A DNA stretch of 64,000 nt from Pseudonocardia kunmingensis (GTDB lineage Bacteria; Actinomycetota; Actinomycetes; Mycobacteriales; Pseudonocardiaceae): NCBI RefSeq assembly GCF_006716445.1, contig NZ_VFPA01000005.1, positions 372,001 to 436,000 of the forward strand, read 5' to 3'. Under the pieces are notes generated by a model. It saw only the letters and a program-made list of their open reading frames with translations, searched no databases and was not told the origin of the DNA. A program made the position numbers and the translations under genes. Shown in pieces: positions 16,864 to 26,406 of the stretch (its first letter is position 1; each line of letters begins with the position of its first letter).

Positions 16864-17355
16864 ATGAGCACCTGGGACGAGTTCACCGCCGGCGCCCCGC
16901 GGATCGCGGAGATCTTCACCCGCCGCCACGCCGCCACCGGCAACCTCTGCATGCTCGCCACGCTCCGCTCCGACGGCTTCCCGCGGATCAGCCCCATCGA
17001 ACCGCGGGTCTTCGAGGGCCGCCTGGTGGTCGCCGGGATGCCGGGCACCACCAAGTTCCACGACCTCGCCCGCGACCCGCGCTTCTGCCTGCACACCGCC
17101 ACGGTCGACACGCAGGTCTCCGAGGGTGACGCGAAGCTGTTCGGCCGCGTGCGCGACGAGCAGGACCCGGCCCTGCACGAGCGGTTCGCCGAGGCCCTCT
17201 ACGCCGAGAGCGGCTTCGACCTGCGCGGCCGGGAGTTCCGGCCGTTCTACGTGGCCGACCTGACCGGGGCGTCGTCGGTGGAGATCGTCGACGGGGCGAT
17301 GGAGGTCACGGTCTGGAGGTCCGGCGAGCCCGAACGCGTGGTGCGCAAGACCTGA
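16864..17355 (+). CDS. Pyridoxamine 5'-phosphate oxidase-fold protein
   Basis: A 163-residue flavin or F420-binding split-barrel protein. GNLCMLATLRSDGFPRISPI is the first strand pair of the PPOX fold, then GTTKFHDLARDPRFCLHT, where basic residues usually contact the cofactor phosphate. Lacks the substrate-binding tail of true PdxH, so it is better called a PPOX-family protein of unknown substrate. The ATG start at 16864 is preceded by 149 bases without a gene. Its transcript ends at the dispersed palindrome copy A. Confidence 0.85.
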   Translation: MSTWDEFTAGAPRIAEIFTRRHAATGNLCMLATLRSDGFPRISPIEPRVFEGRLVVAGMPGTTKFHDLARDPRFCLHTATVDTQVSEGDAKLFGRVRDEQDPALHERFAEALYAESGFDLRGREFRPFYVADLTGASSVEIVDGAMEVTVWRSGEPERVVRKT

Positions 17356-17412
17356 GGTTCCGCGGGCCGGGCCGGCGCGGGGCGCTCTCCGGTGCGGAGG
17401 CCCCATTCGCAT

Positions 17413-17461
17413 GACGAACGGCACTTTCGTCGGCTAGGTGCCGACGAGAGTGCCGTTCGTC
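17413..17461 (+). repeat. Dispersed palindrome, copy A (terminator-like)
   Basis: 22-bp stem, loop TAGGT. The left arm starts GACGAACGGCACT; the right arm mirrors it with one difference that is a G-U pair in plus-strand RNA, favouring function in transcripts of the PPOX gene. It sits between convergent genes (PPOX-fold and polA). Flanked by CAT on the left and CGG on the right, as in copy C. Confidence 0.85.
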
Positions 17462-17551
17462 CGGCGACGCGGCCGCCGATGATCACGCGCTCTGGCGCAG
17501 GACCGAGGGCGCAGTGATCCCGTCGGCGCAACCCGTCCGTCGCCGCCGGTG

Positions 17552-20341
17552 TCAGTGCGCCGCGTCGTCCCAGCTGCGCCCGTAGCCGACCGACACCTCG
17601 AGCGGCACCGACAGCTGCGCCGCCGCTCCCATCTCCCGGCGCACCAGCTCCTCCACGCGCTCGCGCTCACCCTCCGCGACCTCGAGCACGAGCTCGTCGT
17701 GCACCTGCAGGAGCATGCGGCTGCGCAGGCCCTCGGCGGTGAGCGCGCGGTGCACGCCGAGCATGGCGACCTTGATGATGTCGGCCGCGCTGCCCTGGAT
17801 CGGGGCGTTCAGGGCCATGCGCTCGGCCATCTCCCGGCGCTGGCGGTTGTCGCTGGTGAGGTCGGGCAGGTAGCGGCGGCGGCCCATGATCGTGGCCGTG
17901 TAGCCCTCCTTGCGCGCGACGTCGACGACGCTGCGCAGGTAGTCGCGCACCCCGCCGAAGCCCTCGAAGTAGTCGTCCATCAGGCCGCGGGCCTCCTCCG
18001 TGGAGATCCGCAGCTGCCCGGAGAGCCCGAACGCGGACAGCCCGTAGGCCAGCCCGTAGTTCATCGCCTTGATCTTGGCCCGCTGCTCCGGCGAGACCTC
18101 GGTGGGCTCGCAGCCGAAGACGCGCGCCGCGGTCTCGGCGTGGAAGTCGTGGCGGGAGCGGAACGCCTCGATGAGCGCGGCGTCCTCCGACAGGTGCGCC
18201 ATGATCCGCATCTCGATCTGGCTGTAGTCGGCGGTCATCAGCTCGGTGTGCTCGGGCCCGACGACGAACGTGCCGCGGATGCGCCGGCCTGCGGCCGTGC
18301 GGATCGGCACGTTCTGCAGGTTGGGCTCCGTGGACGACAGCCGCCCGGTGGCCGCGATCGTCTGGCTGTAGGTGGTGTGGATGCGCCCGTCGTCGGCCAC
18401 CGACTTGAGCAGCCCCTCGACCGTGACCTTGAGCCGCGTCGCGTCTCGGTGCAGCAGCAGGTGGGACAGGAACTCGTGACCGGTCTGCTCGTAGAGCGTC
18501 TGCAGCGCGTCGGCGTCGGTGGTGTAGCCGGTCTTGGTGCGCTTGGTCTTCGGCATGCCCAGCTCGTCGAACAGCACGACCTGCAGCTGCTTGGGCGAAC
18601 CGAGGTTGATCTCCTTGCCGATCACGGAGTAGGCGTCCTGCGCCGCCTGCCGCACCTGCGCGGCGAACTCCGCCTCGAGCGCGGAGAGCGCGTCGACGTC
18701 GACGGCGATGCCGGCGGCCTCCAGGTCGGCCAGCACGTACTCCAGCGGCAGCTCCAGCTCCGCGAGCAGTTCGGTGCCGCCGCGCTCGGCGAGATCGGTG
18801 TCGAGGGCGTCGGCCAGCTCGGCCACCGCCGAGGCGGACACCATCTGGGCCTGCGCGCGGGACGCGTCGGCCTCTTCCTCGCCCCCCAGCAGCGACAGCT
18901 GGCCGCTCTCGGCCTCGCCGTCGGCCCGCAGCTCGCGGCGCAGGTAGCGCAGCGCGAGGTCGGCCAGGTCGAAGCTGCGCTGCCCCGGACGGGCCAGGTA
19001 GGCCGCGAGCGCGGTGTCGCTGGTGAGCCCGGCCAGGCTCCAGCCGCGGCCGCGCAGCGCGTGCAACGCCGACTTCGCGTCGTGCGCCGCCTTCGGCACG
19101 GCCGGGTCGGCGAGCCACTCGCCGAGCGCGGCCTCGTCGTCCGGCGTGAGTGTGGTGACGTCGAGGTAGCTGGCCTGCGGCACACCCGCGGCGGCACCTT
19201 CGGCGCGGGCCTCCACGGTGGGCTCGCCCGCGGCGAGCGCGATGCCCGCGAGGTCGCCCCCGGTGGCCCCGCCGCGCACGCCGGAGAACGCCAGGCCGAC
19301 GCGGCGGCCGTCGCGCGCGTGCGCGTCGAGCCAGGCCCGCACCCCACCCGGCTCGACGGCGCCGCCCTGCACCTCGATGCCGCCCTCGGCCTCCGGCTCG
19401 GCGCTCTGCAGCGTGGCGAACAGCCGCTCGCGCAGCACGCGGAACTCCAGCTCGTCGAACAGCCGGTGCACGGCGTCGCGGTCCCACGGCCGCACCTCGA
19501 GGTCCGCCGGGCTCGCGTCGAGGGGAACGTCGCGGATGAGCTCGGTGAGCTGGCGGTTGAGCAGCACCCCGGCGAGGTGGGCGCGCAGCGCGTCGCCCGC
19601 CTTGCCCTTCACCTCGTCGACGCGGTCGGTGAGCTCGGCGAGGGAACCGAACTCGCGCACCCACTTGGCGGCCGTCTTCTCCCCGACCCCCGGGATGTTG
19701 GGGAGGTTGTCGCTGGGGTCGCCGCGCAGGGCCGCGAAATCGGGGTACTGCGCAGGGGTGAGCCCGTAGCGGTTCATGACCTCGCCCGGGTCGATCCGGC
19801 CGAGGTCGGACACCCCGCGCTTCGGGTAGAGCACGGTGACGTCGTCGCTGACCAGCTGGAACGCGTCGCGGTCACCCGTGGTGATCAGGACCTGGAACCC
19901 GTCGGCCTCGGCCTGCGTGGCAAGGGTGGCGATCAGGTCGTCGGCCTCGTAGCCCTCCACGCCGAAGTTCGGGATGTTGAGCGCACCGAGGACCTCCTTG
20001 ATGAGGTCGACCTGGCCGCGGAAGTCGTCGGGCGTGGTGGTGCGGTTGGCCTTGTACTCGGCGAAGCGCTCGTTGCGGAACGTGACCCGCGAGACGTCGA
20101 AGCACACCGCGAGGTGCGTGGGCTGCTCGTCGCGCAGGAGGTTGATCAGCATGGAGGTGAAGCCGTAGACCGCGTTGGTGGTCTGCCCCGTGCCGGTGCG
20201 GAAGTTCTCCGCAGGCAGCGCGAAGAACGCCCGGTAGGCCAACGAGTGGCCGTCGAGCAGCAGCAGCCGCCGACCGGTGGACGGCGGCTGCGCGGCCTGC
20301 GCGGCGCCGGACTTGCGGGACGCGGTGGTGGCGGTGCTCAC
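17552..20341 (-). CDS. polA: DNA polymerase I
   Basis: 929 residues. The N-terminal 5' nuclease domain begins RRLLLLDGHSLAYRAFFALP and includes VEGYEADDLIATLA. The central 3'-5' exonuclease-like domain (about 310-500) lacks the DxE metal motif, as usual in actinobacterial PolA, so proofreading is probably absent. The polymerase domain has DYSQIEMRIMAHLS, the O-helix region RAKIKAMNYGLAYGLSAFG and motif C LLQVHDELVLEV. Roles are Okazaki fragment processing and repair synthesis. GTG start at 20341 gives a short Ser/Ala-rich leader. Confidence 0.97.
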   Translation of the reverse strand: MSTATTASRKSGAAQAAQPPSTGRRLLLLDGHSLAYRAFFALPAENFRTGTGQTTNAVYGFTSMLINLLRDEQPTHLAVCFDVSRVTFRNERFAEYKANRTTTPDDFRGQVDLIKEVLGALNIPNFGVEGYEADDLIATLATQAEADGFQVLITTGDRDAFQLVSDDVTVLYPKRGVSDLGRIDPGEVMNRYGLTPAQYPDFAALRGDPSDNLPNIPGVGEKTAAKWVREFGSLAELTDRVDEVKGKAGDALRAHLAGVLLNRQLTELIRDVPLDASPADLEVRPWDRDAVHRLFDELEFRVLRERLFATLQSAEPEAEGGIEVQGGAVEPGGVRAWLDAHARDGRRVGLAFSGVRGGATGGDLAGIALAAGEPTVEARAEGAAAGVPQASYLDVTTLTPDDEAALGEWLADPAVPKAAHDAKSALHALRGRGWSLAGLTSDTALAAYLARPGQRSFDLADLALRYLRRELRADGEAESGQLSLLGGEEEADASRAQAQMVSASAVAELADALDTDLAERGGTELLAELELPLEYVLADLEAAGIAVDVDALSALEAEFAAQVRQAAQDAYSVIGKEINLGSPKQLQVVLFDELGMPKTKRTKTGYTTDADALQTLYEQTGHEFLSHLLLHRDATRLKVTVEGLLKSVADDGRIHTTYSQTIAATGRLSSTEPNLQNVPIRTAAGRRIRGTFVVGPEHTELMTADYSQIEMRIMAHLSEDAALIEAFRSRHDFHAETAARVFGCEPTEVSPEQRAKIKAMNYGLAYGLSAFGLSGQLRISTEEARGLMDDYFEGFGGVRDYLRSVVDVARKEGYTATIMGRRRYLPDLTSDNRQRREMAERMALNAPIQGSAADIIKVAMLGVHRALTAEGLRSRMLLQVHDELVLEVAEGERERVEELVRREMGAAAQLSVPLEVSVGYGRSWDDAAH

Positions 20342-20426
20342 GGGAGGCGAGTCTAGGACCGACCCCCGACAGTGTTCGATTGCCTCCGCTTCGCTCCGGC
20401 GGCTTGCGGGCCGGCGACGAGCGTGC

Positions 20427-21896
20427 TCACGCGGTCTTGTCGAGGTCGAGGTCGAGGGGAGCGGGGGCGGAGCCGTTGTTGGCAGCCGGCTCCGGCTTCT
20501 CCCCCATCGACGTGAGCAGCGAGCGGGCCAGGCCCAGGCCGGTGCCGCCCATGGCGAGGGCCTTGGTGAGCAGCTCGGAGACCCCGTCGGCGCCGTTGAG
20601 CACCACCATCTGGTCGACGTTGCCCAGGGCGCTCGCCCCGGCCTTGACGATCTCGGGCCAGTTCTCGGCGAGCTGCTGGGCGATCACCGCCTCCTGGTTC
20701 TCCGACAGCGCCTCCGCGCGGGCCTGGATCGCCTGGGCATCGGCGAGACCCCGCGCCTTCGCCGCGTCGGCCTCGGCGAGACCGCGGGCGCGCGCGGCGG
20801 CGGCGTCGGCCTCACCGGTGGCCCGGGTGGCGCTGGCCTGCGCGTCGCCACGGGCCTTCGTGGCCTCGGCCTCGGCCTGCGCCGCGGCCTTGACGCGGGT
20901 GGCGTCGGCGCCCGCGGAGAGCTCGGTCTCGCGGGCGTGGGCCTCGGCGCGCGCGATCTGGGCGTCCCGGTCGGCGTCGGCGAGGGTGCGCGTCTCGTAG
21001 GCCTTGGCGTCGGCGGGCTTGCGCACCTGCGACTGCAGCCGCTGCTCGGCCAGGTCGGCCTCCAGCTGCGCCGCGCGCGTCTCCTGGACGACGACCTCCT
21101 GGCGCGCCGTGGCCTCCGACAGCGGCCCGGCCTGCGTCGCCCTGGCCGACGCCTCGTCCATCTCGGCCTGGTAGCCGGCCTGCTGGATGCGGCTGTCGCG
21201 GATGGCGGCCGCCTTCTTGGCCTCCGCCACCTGCTCGGCCTCGGTGGCCTCCTGGTCGCGCTGGGCCTCGGCGATGCGGGCGGCCGCCGCGATCGCGGCC
21301 GCGTGCGGCTTGCCGAGGTTGACGATGTAGCCGGAGTTGTCGTCGATCTCCTGGATCTGCAGCGAGTCGATGACCAGGCCGAGCTTGCTCATCTCGTCGG
21401 CCGAGCTGCGGCGCACCTCGCCGGTGAGCGCCTCCCGATTGTGGATCATGTCCTCGATGGTGAGCCCGCCGCAGATCGAGCGCAGGTGGCCCGCGAACAG
21501 CTCGTGGATCGTGTCGTTCATGGTGGCCTGCTGGTCGAGGAAGCGGCGCGCGGCGTTGGCGATGGAGACGAAGTCGTCGCCGACCTTGTAGATGACGACA
21601 CCGCGCACGGCGACCGGGATGCCCTGCTTGGTGACGCAGGAGACCTGCAGGTTGGCCCCGCGCGTGTCCAGCGACAGCCGCCGTGCCCCCTGGAAGCCCG
21701 GGAGGACGAGCGTGCCCTTGCCGGTGACGATCTTGAAGCCGAGGCTGTCGGCGGTCTCGCCAGGGCTGGTGCGCGCCCGGAAGCCGGAGATGATCAGCGC
21801 CTCGTTCGGCTCGGCCACCCGCCAGAGCATCTTCAGCACGAGCGCGAGCACGAGGATGCCGACGACGACGGCACCGATCGTGATGAGCAGTTCCAC
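20427..21896 (-). CDS. Flotillin-like SPFH/band 7 membrane protein
   Basis: 489 residues. An N-terminal membrane helix (ITIGAVVVGILVLALVLKML) leads into the SPFH domain (about 25-220), followed by a long alanine/glutamate/arginine-rich coiled coil (about 215-420) with repeats such as ARGLAEADAAKARGLADAQA, and a flotillin C-terminal region. Flotillins scaffold membrane microdomains. The adjacent upstream gene encodes an NfeD-like partner, the classical pairing. No other operon member is evident. Confidence 0.92.
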   Translation of the reverse strand: MELLITIGAVVVGILVLALVLKMLWRVAEPNEALIISGFRARTSPGETADSLGFKIVTGKGTLVLPGFQGARRLSLDTRGANLQVSCVTKQGIPVAVRGVVIYKVGDDFVSIANAARRFLDQQATMNDTIHELFAGHLRSICGGLTIEDMIHNREALTGEVRRSSADEMSKLGLVIDSLQIQEIDDNSGYIVNLGKPHAAAIAAAARIAEAQRDQEATEAEQVAEAKKAAAIRDSRIQQAGYQAEMDEASARATQAGPLSEATARQEVVVQETRAAQLEADLAEQRLQSQVRKPADAKAYETRTLADADRDAQIARAEAHARETELSAGADATRVKAAAQAEAEATKARGDAQASATRATGEADAAAARARGLAEADAAKARGLADAQAIQARAEALSENQEAVIAQQLAENWPEIVKAGASALGNVDQMVVLNGADGVSELLTKALAMGGTGLGLARSLLTSMGEKPEPAANNGSAPAPLDLDLDKTA

Positions 21897-21920
21897 CTGT
21901 TCCCCCAGTGGTGGTGCGGA

Positions 21921-22127
21921 TCAGCCCGTGGTGTTCCAGCGCTCGACGTAGGCCGTGCGCGGCGCCTGGAAGTCGACGATCAGCACCTGGGCGCCGGGCT
22001 CGATCTCCTCCTCGGACCGCTGGGGGTGTGCGTAGAACGCCTCCGACCCGCCGCGCACCGAGACCATGATCTCGCCCACCAGGCCCGGTCCGATCCGACC
22101 GGTCACCCGCCCCACCTTGCCGATCAC
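21921..22127 (-). CDS. Small NfeD-like OB-fold partner of flotillin
   Basis: Only 68 residues: IGKVGRVTGRIGPGLVGEIM, then EPGAQVLIVDFQAPRTAYVE. This matches the soluble beta-barrel domain found at the C-terminus of NfeD proteins, without membrane helices or protease domain. It precedes the flotillin gene by 24 bases on the same strand; NfeD-flotillin pairs are common, so a function in flotillin assembly is likely. Confidence 0.75.
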   Translation of the reverse strand: MIGKVGRVTGRIGPGLVGEIMVSVRGGSEAFYAHPQRSEEEIEPGAQVLIVDFQAPRTAYVERWNTTG

Positions 22128-22471
22128 GCATCCCCCCGACTCCCGAGCGCGAGCAGCCTAGTACGACAGCGGCAGGTCGTGGGGCGTTTCGTGATCGATC
22201 GGCAGCTGCACGGCGGCGCCCCCGCGAGCGCGCTCACGCACTCCTCGCCGCCCGGCGCGACTCTCCCGGCCCGCGACGGGCCGGAAGGCCACTTCCACGA
22301 TCTCGGTGAGCTGCCCGGCCAGGTGGGAGCGTTGCGGGGGAACTGTGCGCGACCGTTCCCCGTTGGGCCTGTGACGTACCTGGCACCGAGTCCGGTTCAT
22401 CCCGTTAAGCTCGGCCGCGCCAGCTCGGACCAGGGGGGATCGAGCCCCCCGCGACAGATGCGGAGCACTAC
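22128..22471. other. Divergent regulatory gap before the Ter operon
   Basis: 344 bases without a convincing gene between the NfeD-like gene and terD. It must hold the promoters for both directions; no clear -35/-10 pair can be called. A short G6/C6 hairpin (22433-22450, loop ATCGAG) lies 21 bases before the terD start in its leader. A reading frame on the minus strand here (22158-22400) is Arg-rich and has no recognisable domain. Confidence 0.6.
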
Positions 22472-23047
22472 GTGAGCGTCAGCCTCACCAAGGGCGGAAA
22501 CGTCAGCCTCTCCAAGGAGGCCCCCGGCCTGACGAACGTCATCGTCGGCCTCGGCTGGGACGTCCGCAGCACCACGGGTACCGACTTCGACCTCGACGCG
22601 TCCGCGATCGTCCTGGGCGCCGACGGCAAGGTCATCTCCGACAGCCACTTCGTCTTCTTCAACAACAAGACCAGCCCCGACGGCACGGTCGAGCACACCG
22701 GCGACAACCTCACCGGTGAGGGCGAGGGCGACGACGAGCAGATCAAGGTCAACCTGGCCGGCATGGCCGCGGACGCCGACAAGATCGTCTTCCCGGTCAG
22801 CATCTACGACGCCGACTCGCGGTCGCAGAGCTTCGGCCAGGTCCGCAACGCGTTCATCCGCGTGGTGAACGAGGCGGGCGGCTCCGAGATCGCCCGCTAC
22901 GACCTGTCGGAGGACGCCTCCACCGAGACCGCCATGGTCTTCGGCGAGCTGTACCGCAACGGCGCGGAGTGGAAGTTCCGTGCGGTCGGCCAGGGCTACG
23001 CGTCGGGCCTCGCGGGCATCGCCCGCGACTTCGGCGTCAACGTCTGA
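22472..23047 (+). CDS. TerD-family calcium-binding stress protein
   Basis: A 191-residue TerD/TerE domain: VSLTKGGNVSLSKEAPGL, NVIVGLGWDVR, FDLDASAIVLGADGKV and the acidic GDNLTGEGEGDDEQI loop. In characterised TerD proteins such acidic loops bind Ca2+. GTG start at 22472 with GGAG 6 bases upstream. First gene of a seven-gene Ter operon; the following genes encode small-molecule enzymes, so TerD may respond to or assist a metabolite made by them. Tellurite resistance itself is not implied. Confidence 0.95.
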   Translation: MSVSLTKGGNVSLSKEAPGLTNVIVGLGWDVRSTTGTDFDLDASAIVLGADGKVISDSHFVFFNNKTSPDGTVEHTGDNLTGEGEGDDEQIKVNLAGMAADADKIVFPVSIYDADSRSQSFGQVRNAFIRVVNEAGGSEIARYDLSEDASTETAMVFGELYRNGAEWKFRAVGQGYASGLAGIARDFGVNV

Positions 23048-23058
23048 CCCGGTCCGTC

Positions 23059-23745
23059 GTGGCGATCGACTACACCAAGCGGCCGAAGGCGGGCGGCGGG
23101 GACGCGGCGTCGGGTGGTGAGCCGGGCGGGGTGTCCCTGTCGAAGGTCACGCTCACGAAGTCCGCGCCGAGCGTCTCGCTCACCAAGCGGGGCGCCGCCG
23201 GCGGGCAGCTGCGCGTCAACCTCCAGTGGAGCGCGGGCGAGCAGCAGAGCCGGGGCCTGTTCGGCAAGCGCCGCGGCAACGCGATCGACCTGGACCTGGG
23301 CTGCCTGTGGGAGTTCTCCGACGGCAGCAAGGGCGTGGTGCAGGCACTGGGCAACGCGTTCCAGGCGCCCTACCAGGGCACGCCCATCATCCGGCTCGAC
23401 GGCGACGACCGCTCGGGGTCGGCCACCGGCGGCGAGAACATGTTCATCGACCTGTCCCGGGTCGACGAGATCCGCCGCATCCTCGTGTTCACCTTCATCT
23501 ACGAGGGTGTGCCGAACTGGGCGAGCGCCGACGGCGTCGTCACCCTCCACCCGGCCGCCGGGCCGGAGATCGAGGTGCGGCTCGACGAGCCCGACCCCAG
23601 CTCGCCCACCTGCGTGATCGCGATGCTGGAGAACCAGGGCGGCGACCTGGTGGTGCGCCGCGAGGTGCGCTACATCCGGGGCGGCCAGGCCGACGTCGAC
23701 GCGGCGTACGGCTGGGGGATGGAGTGGGCGCGGGGGCGCAAGTAG
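23059..23745 (+). CDS. TerA-like tellurium-resistance family protein
   Basis: 228 residues. An N-terminal linker with two SLTK-like segments (VSLSKVTLTKSAPSVSLTKR) is followed by a TerD-superfamily beta-sandwich: QLRVNLQWSAG, IDLDLGCLWEFSDG, GDDRSGSATGGENMFIDLSR and RILVFTFIYEG. This order fits TerA. GTG start at 23059 is 11 bases after the TerD stop and encodes AIDYTKRPK. Probably co-expressed with TerD and may form a complex with it. Confidence 0.9.
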   Translation: MAIDYTKRPKAGGGDAASGGEPGGVSLSKVTLTKSAPSVSLTKRGAAGGQLRVNLQWSAGEQQSRGLFGKRRGNAIDLDLGCLWEFSDGSKGVVQALGNAFQAPYQGTPIIRLDGDDRSGSATGGENMFIDLSRVDEIRRILVFTFIYEGVPNWASADGVVTLHPAAGPEIEVRLDEPDPSSPTCVIAMLENQGGDLVVRREVRYIRGGQADVDAAYGWGMEWARGRK

Positions 23746-23815
23746 CGCCACCCGTCCGCCCGGACGATCGCGTGTCGTGCCACATCGGTGTGGCTTCTTC
23801 GAGGGGAGCACCACC

Positions 23816-24997
23816 GTGCGGCACTTCGGGTACCTGAGCGCGTCCGACACGGGTGCGCTGTTCGAGGCGCCGCCGGAGCCGTTCGGCCGCGGGAGCGGCA
23901 CCGGACTGCTCTCGGTGGCGCTGGGCGCCACCCTGTACATGCCGGCGAGCCGTCCCGCGCTCGCCGCCGACGTCACGAAGCAGGCGGCGGCCGGGGTCAC
24001 CTCGGTCGTCGCCTGCCTCGAGGACTCGATCGCCGACGATCGGCTCGCCGAGGCCGAGGACAACCTGGTGGCGGCGCTCACCGAGCTGCACGGGGACGCC
24101 GCCGCCGAGCTGCCGCTGCTGTTCGTGCGGGTCCGCGCCCCGGAGCAGATCCCGGCGTTGGTGGCGCGCCTGGGCCGCGCCGCCGCGGTTCTGGACGGGT
24201 TCGTGCTGCCCAAGTTCACCGCCGAGCGCGGGGCCGACTTCCTGCGCGCGGTCGACGCGGCCGACGCCGCCCGCACAGGCGCCCCGCCGTTGCTGGTGAT
24301 GCCCGTGATCGAGTCCGGTGCCGTGCTCTACGCGGAGTCCCGCGTCGCCGAGCTCACCCGGCTGCGGGACCTGCTGCACCGCGAGCGCCGCCGCGTCCTC
24401 GCGGTCCGGCTGGGCGCCACCGACCTGTGCGCCCTCTACGGCCTGCGGCGCTCCCCCGATCTCTCCATCTACGACGTGAAGGTCGTGAGCGACCTCATCG
24501 CCGACGTCGTCAACGTGCTCGGGCGGGCCGACGGCAGCGGGTTCACGGTCACCGGCCCCGTCTGGGAGTACTACGGGGGCCACGACGGCGGCCCGGAGCG
24601 GATCTTCAAGCCGCAGCTGCGGCAGTCGCCCTTCCTCGAGCACGACGAGCCGGACCTGCGCGGCCAGCTCGTCTCCCGGGCGATCGACGGGCTCATCCGG
24701 GAGGTCACGCTGGACCGCGCCAACGGCCTCACCGGCAAGACGGTGATCCACCCGAGCCACGTGGGCGTCGTCCACGCGCTGTCGGTGGTCCCCTACGAGG
24801 AGCACCGGGACGCGGCCGACGTGCTCGGCTCCGGTGCCTCCGGCGGCGTGCTCGCCTCCGTGCACCGCAACAAGATGAACGAGGTCCGCCCCCACGCCGC
24901 CTGGGCGCGCCAGACGATGCTGCGCGCGCAGGTGTTCGGGGTGGCGGCCGACGGCGTCTCGTTCGTCGACCTCCTGGCCGCGAGCCTGCGCCGATGA
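23816..24997 (+). CDS. HpcH/HpaI aldolase/CitE-like lyase of the Ter module
   Basis: 393-residue TIM-barrel protein. ATLYMPASRPALAADVTKQA and VTSVVACLEDSIADD near the N-terminus, PLLFVRVRAPEQI, VLPKFTAERGADF and LAVRLGATDLCALYG mark a CitE/HpcH-type C-C lyase, with catalytic acidic and arginine residues recognisable. The family member encoded in Ter gene clusters is thought to help make a nucleoside-like metabolite; the actual substrate is unknown. GTG start at 23816, with GAGGGGA about 8 bases upstream. Its TGA overlaps the ATG of the PRTase gene (ATGA). Confidence 0.88.
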   Translation: MRHFGYLSASDTGALFEAPPEPFGRGSGTGLLSVALGATLYMPASRPALAADVTKQAAAGVTSVVACLEDSIADDRLAEAEDNLVAALTELHGDAAAELPLLFVRVRAPEQIPALVARLGRAAAVLDGFVLPKFTAERGADFLRAVDAADAARTGAPPLLVMPVIESGAVLYAESRVAELTRLRDLLHRERRRVLAVRLGATDLCALYGLRRSPDLSIYDVKVVSDLIADVVNVLGRADGSGFTVTGPVWEYYGGHDGGPERIFKPQLRQSPFLEHDEPDLRGQLVSRAIDGLIREVTLDRANGLTGKTVIHPSHVGVVHALSVVPYEEHRDAADVLGSGASGGVLASVHRNKMNEVRPHAAWARQTMLRAQVFGVAADGVSFVDLLAASLRR

Positions 24998-25029
24998 CGG
25001 GGTCGATGACGGGGTCGATGACGGGTCCG
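24994..25029 (+). repeat. Start-codon tandem repeat at the lyase/PRTase junction
   Basis: Two perfect copies of ATGACGGGGTCG and a third ATGACGGGTCCG lie head to tail. Each begins with an in-frame ATG (24994, 25006, 25018), coding MTGS, MTGS, MTGP. The first ATG is the coupling start. Confidence 0.9.
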
Positions 25030-26406
25030 GCGACGCGGCTCGCGCCCGCTGCCCCGCTCGTCGAGCGGCTCGGGGTGCGGCTGCACCCGGTCGGGCCGGG
25101 CGCGGACCCACGCGTGCTGCTCGGCCTCGCGCTGCGCCGCAACCCGCGCCGCGCGCAGCTGCTCGTCTCCCGCGTGCTCGGCAAGCACGTGCCCACCGAC
25201 CCCCGCCTGGTCCGCGCGGCCGGGCTCCTGCTGGGCGGGCTCGTCGCCGACGCGCTCGCCGCACGCCCGGCGCGGGCGCTGCCGCTGGCCCTGCTGCACG
25301 CCGCCGTGGGCGGGGACCGGGACGCGACGGCCGCCCTGCAGGATGCGGCCTGCCGGGCGATCGGCGAACCGGCGGCGGACGCGCTCGTCCTCGGGTTCGC
25401 CGAGACGGCCACGGCGCTGGGGCACTGCGTCGCCGAGGGTCTGGGCGGCGCCGACGTGCTGCACTCGACCCGCCGGCCGGTCCCCGGATTCGCCACCGCG
25501 GGCGGCTTCACCGAGGAGCACTCGCACGCCACCGACCACCTGCTGCTGCCCGCCGAGGCCGGCCTGCTGCGCGGCACCCGCCCGCTCGTGCTGGTGGACG
25601 ACGAGCTGTCGACCGGTCGCACCGCGCTGAACACGATCACGGCCCTGCACCGCAGCGCGCCCCGCGAGCGCTACGTGGTGGCCGCTCTCGTCGACGTGCG
25701 ACCGCCGGGCGGGGAGCTCGCGGCGGGGGTCGCGGCGCTCGGTGCGCGGCTCGACGTCGTGGCGCTCGCCCGCGGGCGCGTCGAGCTCCCCGCCGACCTC
25801 GCCGCACGGGCCGCGGCGCTGCGCGCCGAGCTCGACGCCCGGCCCGGCCCGGCCGCACCGCGACGCGCGCACACCGAGGCTCCGACTCACGACACGGCTG
25901 CACCCGGCCCGCGGGTGGAGCTGGCGGCGCTCGGCTGGCCGTCCGGGCTGCCGGCGGGGGCGCGGCACGGGTTCGACGCCGCCGCGCACCGCGCGCTCGC
26001 GGCGGCGCTGCCCGGCCTCGCCGCCGGGGTGGCGGCCGCGGCCGGGCTGCGCGCGGGCGACAAGACGCTGGTGCTGGGCACCGAGGAGCTGATGCAGCTG
26101 CCGCTGCGGCTGGCCCAGACCCTCGCCGACGCCGGGCACGAGGTGGCGTTCTCCACCACCACCCGCTCCCCCGCCGTCGTGGCCGACGAGCCCGGCTACG
26201 CCCTGTCCAGCGGGATCACCTTCCCCGCCCACGACGACCCCGCCGACGGGCCCGGCCCGCGCTTCGCCTACAACGTGGGCGCCGCGCACTGGGACCACGT
26301 GCTCGTGGTCGTCGACCCCCCGGCCGACACACCCGCGCTGATCGCCGGGCTGCTCCCGGCGCTGGCCCCGCACACCCGCCGCACGACCCTGGTGGTGACG
26401 CCCTGA
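24994..26406 (+). CDS. Phosphoribosyltransferase-TRSP domain protein
   Basis: 470 residues. An N-terminal phosphoribosyltransferase (PRTase_2 type) has the PRPP loop VLVDDELSTGRTALNT (about residues 192-207). After a variable linker (about 285-310) a C-terminal TRSP domain has LVLGTEELMQLPLRLAQTL and the eponymous TRSP in STTTRSPAVVADEPGY. Predicted to attach a phosphoribosyl group in the Ter-associated pathway. The ATG at 24994 overlaps the upstream stop and is followed by two more in-frame ATGs in a repeat, so the true start may vary by 4 or 8 residues. Confidence 0.88.
   Translation: MTGSMTGSMTGPATRLAPAAPLVERLGVRLHPVGPGADPRVLLGLALRRNPRRAQLLVSRVLGKHVPTDPRLVRAAGLLLGGLVADALAARPARALPLALLHAAVGGDRDATAALQDAACRAIGEPAADALVLGFAETATALGHCVAEGLGGADVLHSTRRPVPGFATAGGFTEEHSHATDHLLLPAEAGLLRGTRPLVLVDDELSTGRTALNTITALHRSAPRERYVVAALVDVRPPGGELAAGVAALGARLDVVALARGRVELPADLAARAAALRAELDARPGPAAPRRAHTEAPTHDTAAPGPRVELAALGWPSGLPAGARHGFDAAAHRALAAALPGLAAGVAAAAGLRAGDKTLVLGTEELMQLPLRLAQTLADAGHEVAFSTTTRSPAVVADEPGYALSSGITFPAHDDPADGPGPRFAYNVGAAHWDHVLVVVDPPADTPALIAGLLPALAPHTRRTTLVVTP

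Noticed and set aside
17549..20356. Plus-strand open frame of 935 codons over polA
   Set aside because: It mirrors the polA gene exactly; its Arg/Gly/Val-rich, low-complexity sequence shows no domain. High GC removes stops from the antisense frame.
22158..22400. Minus-strand frame of 80 codons upstream of terD
   Set aside because: Arg-rich, no ribosome site or homologous pattern; region better read as regulatory DNA.
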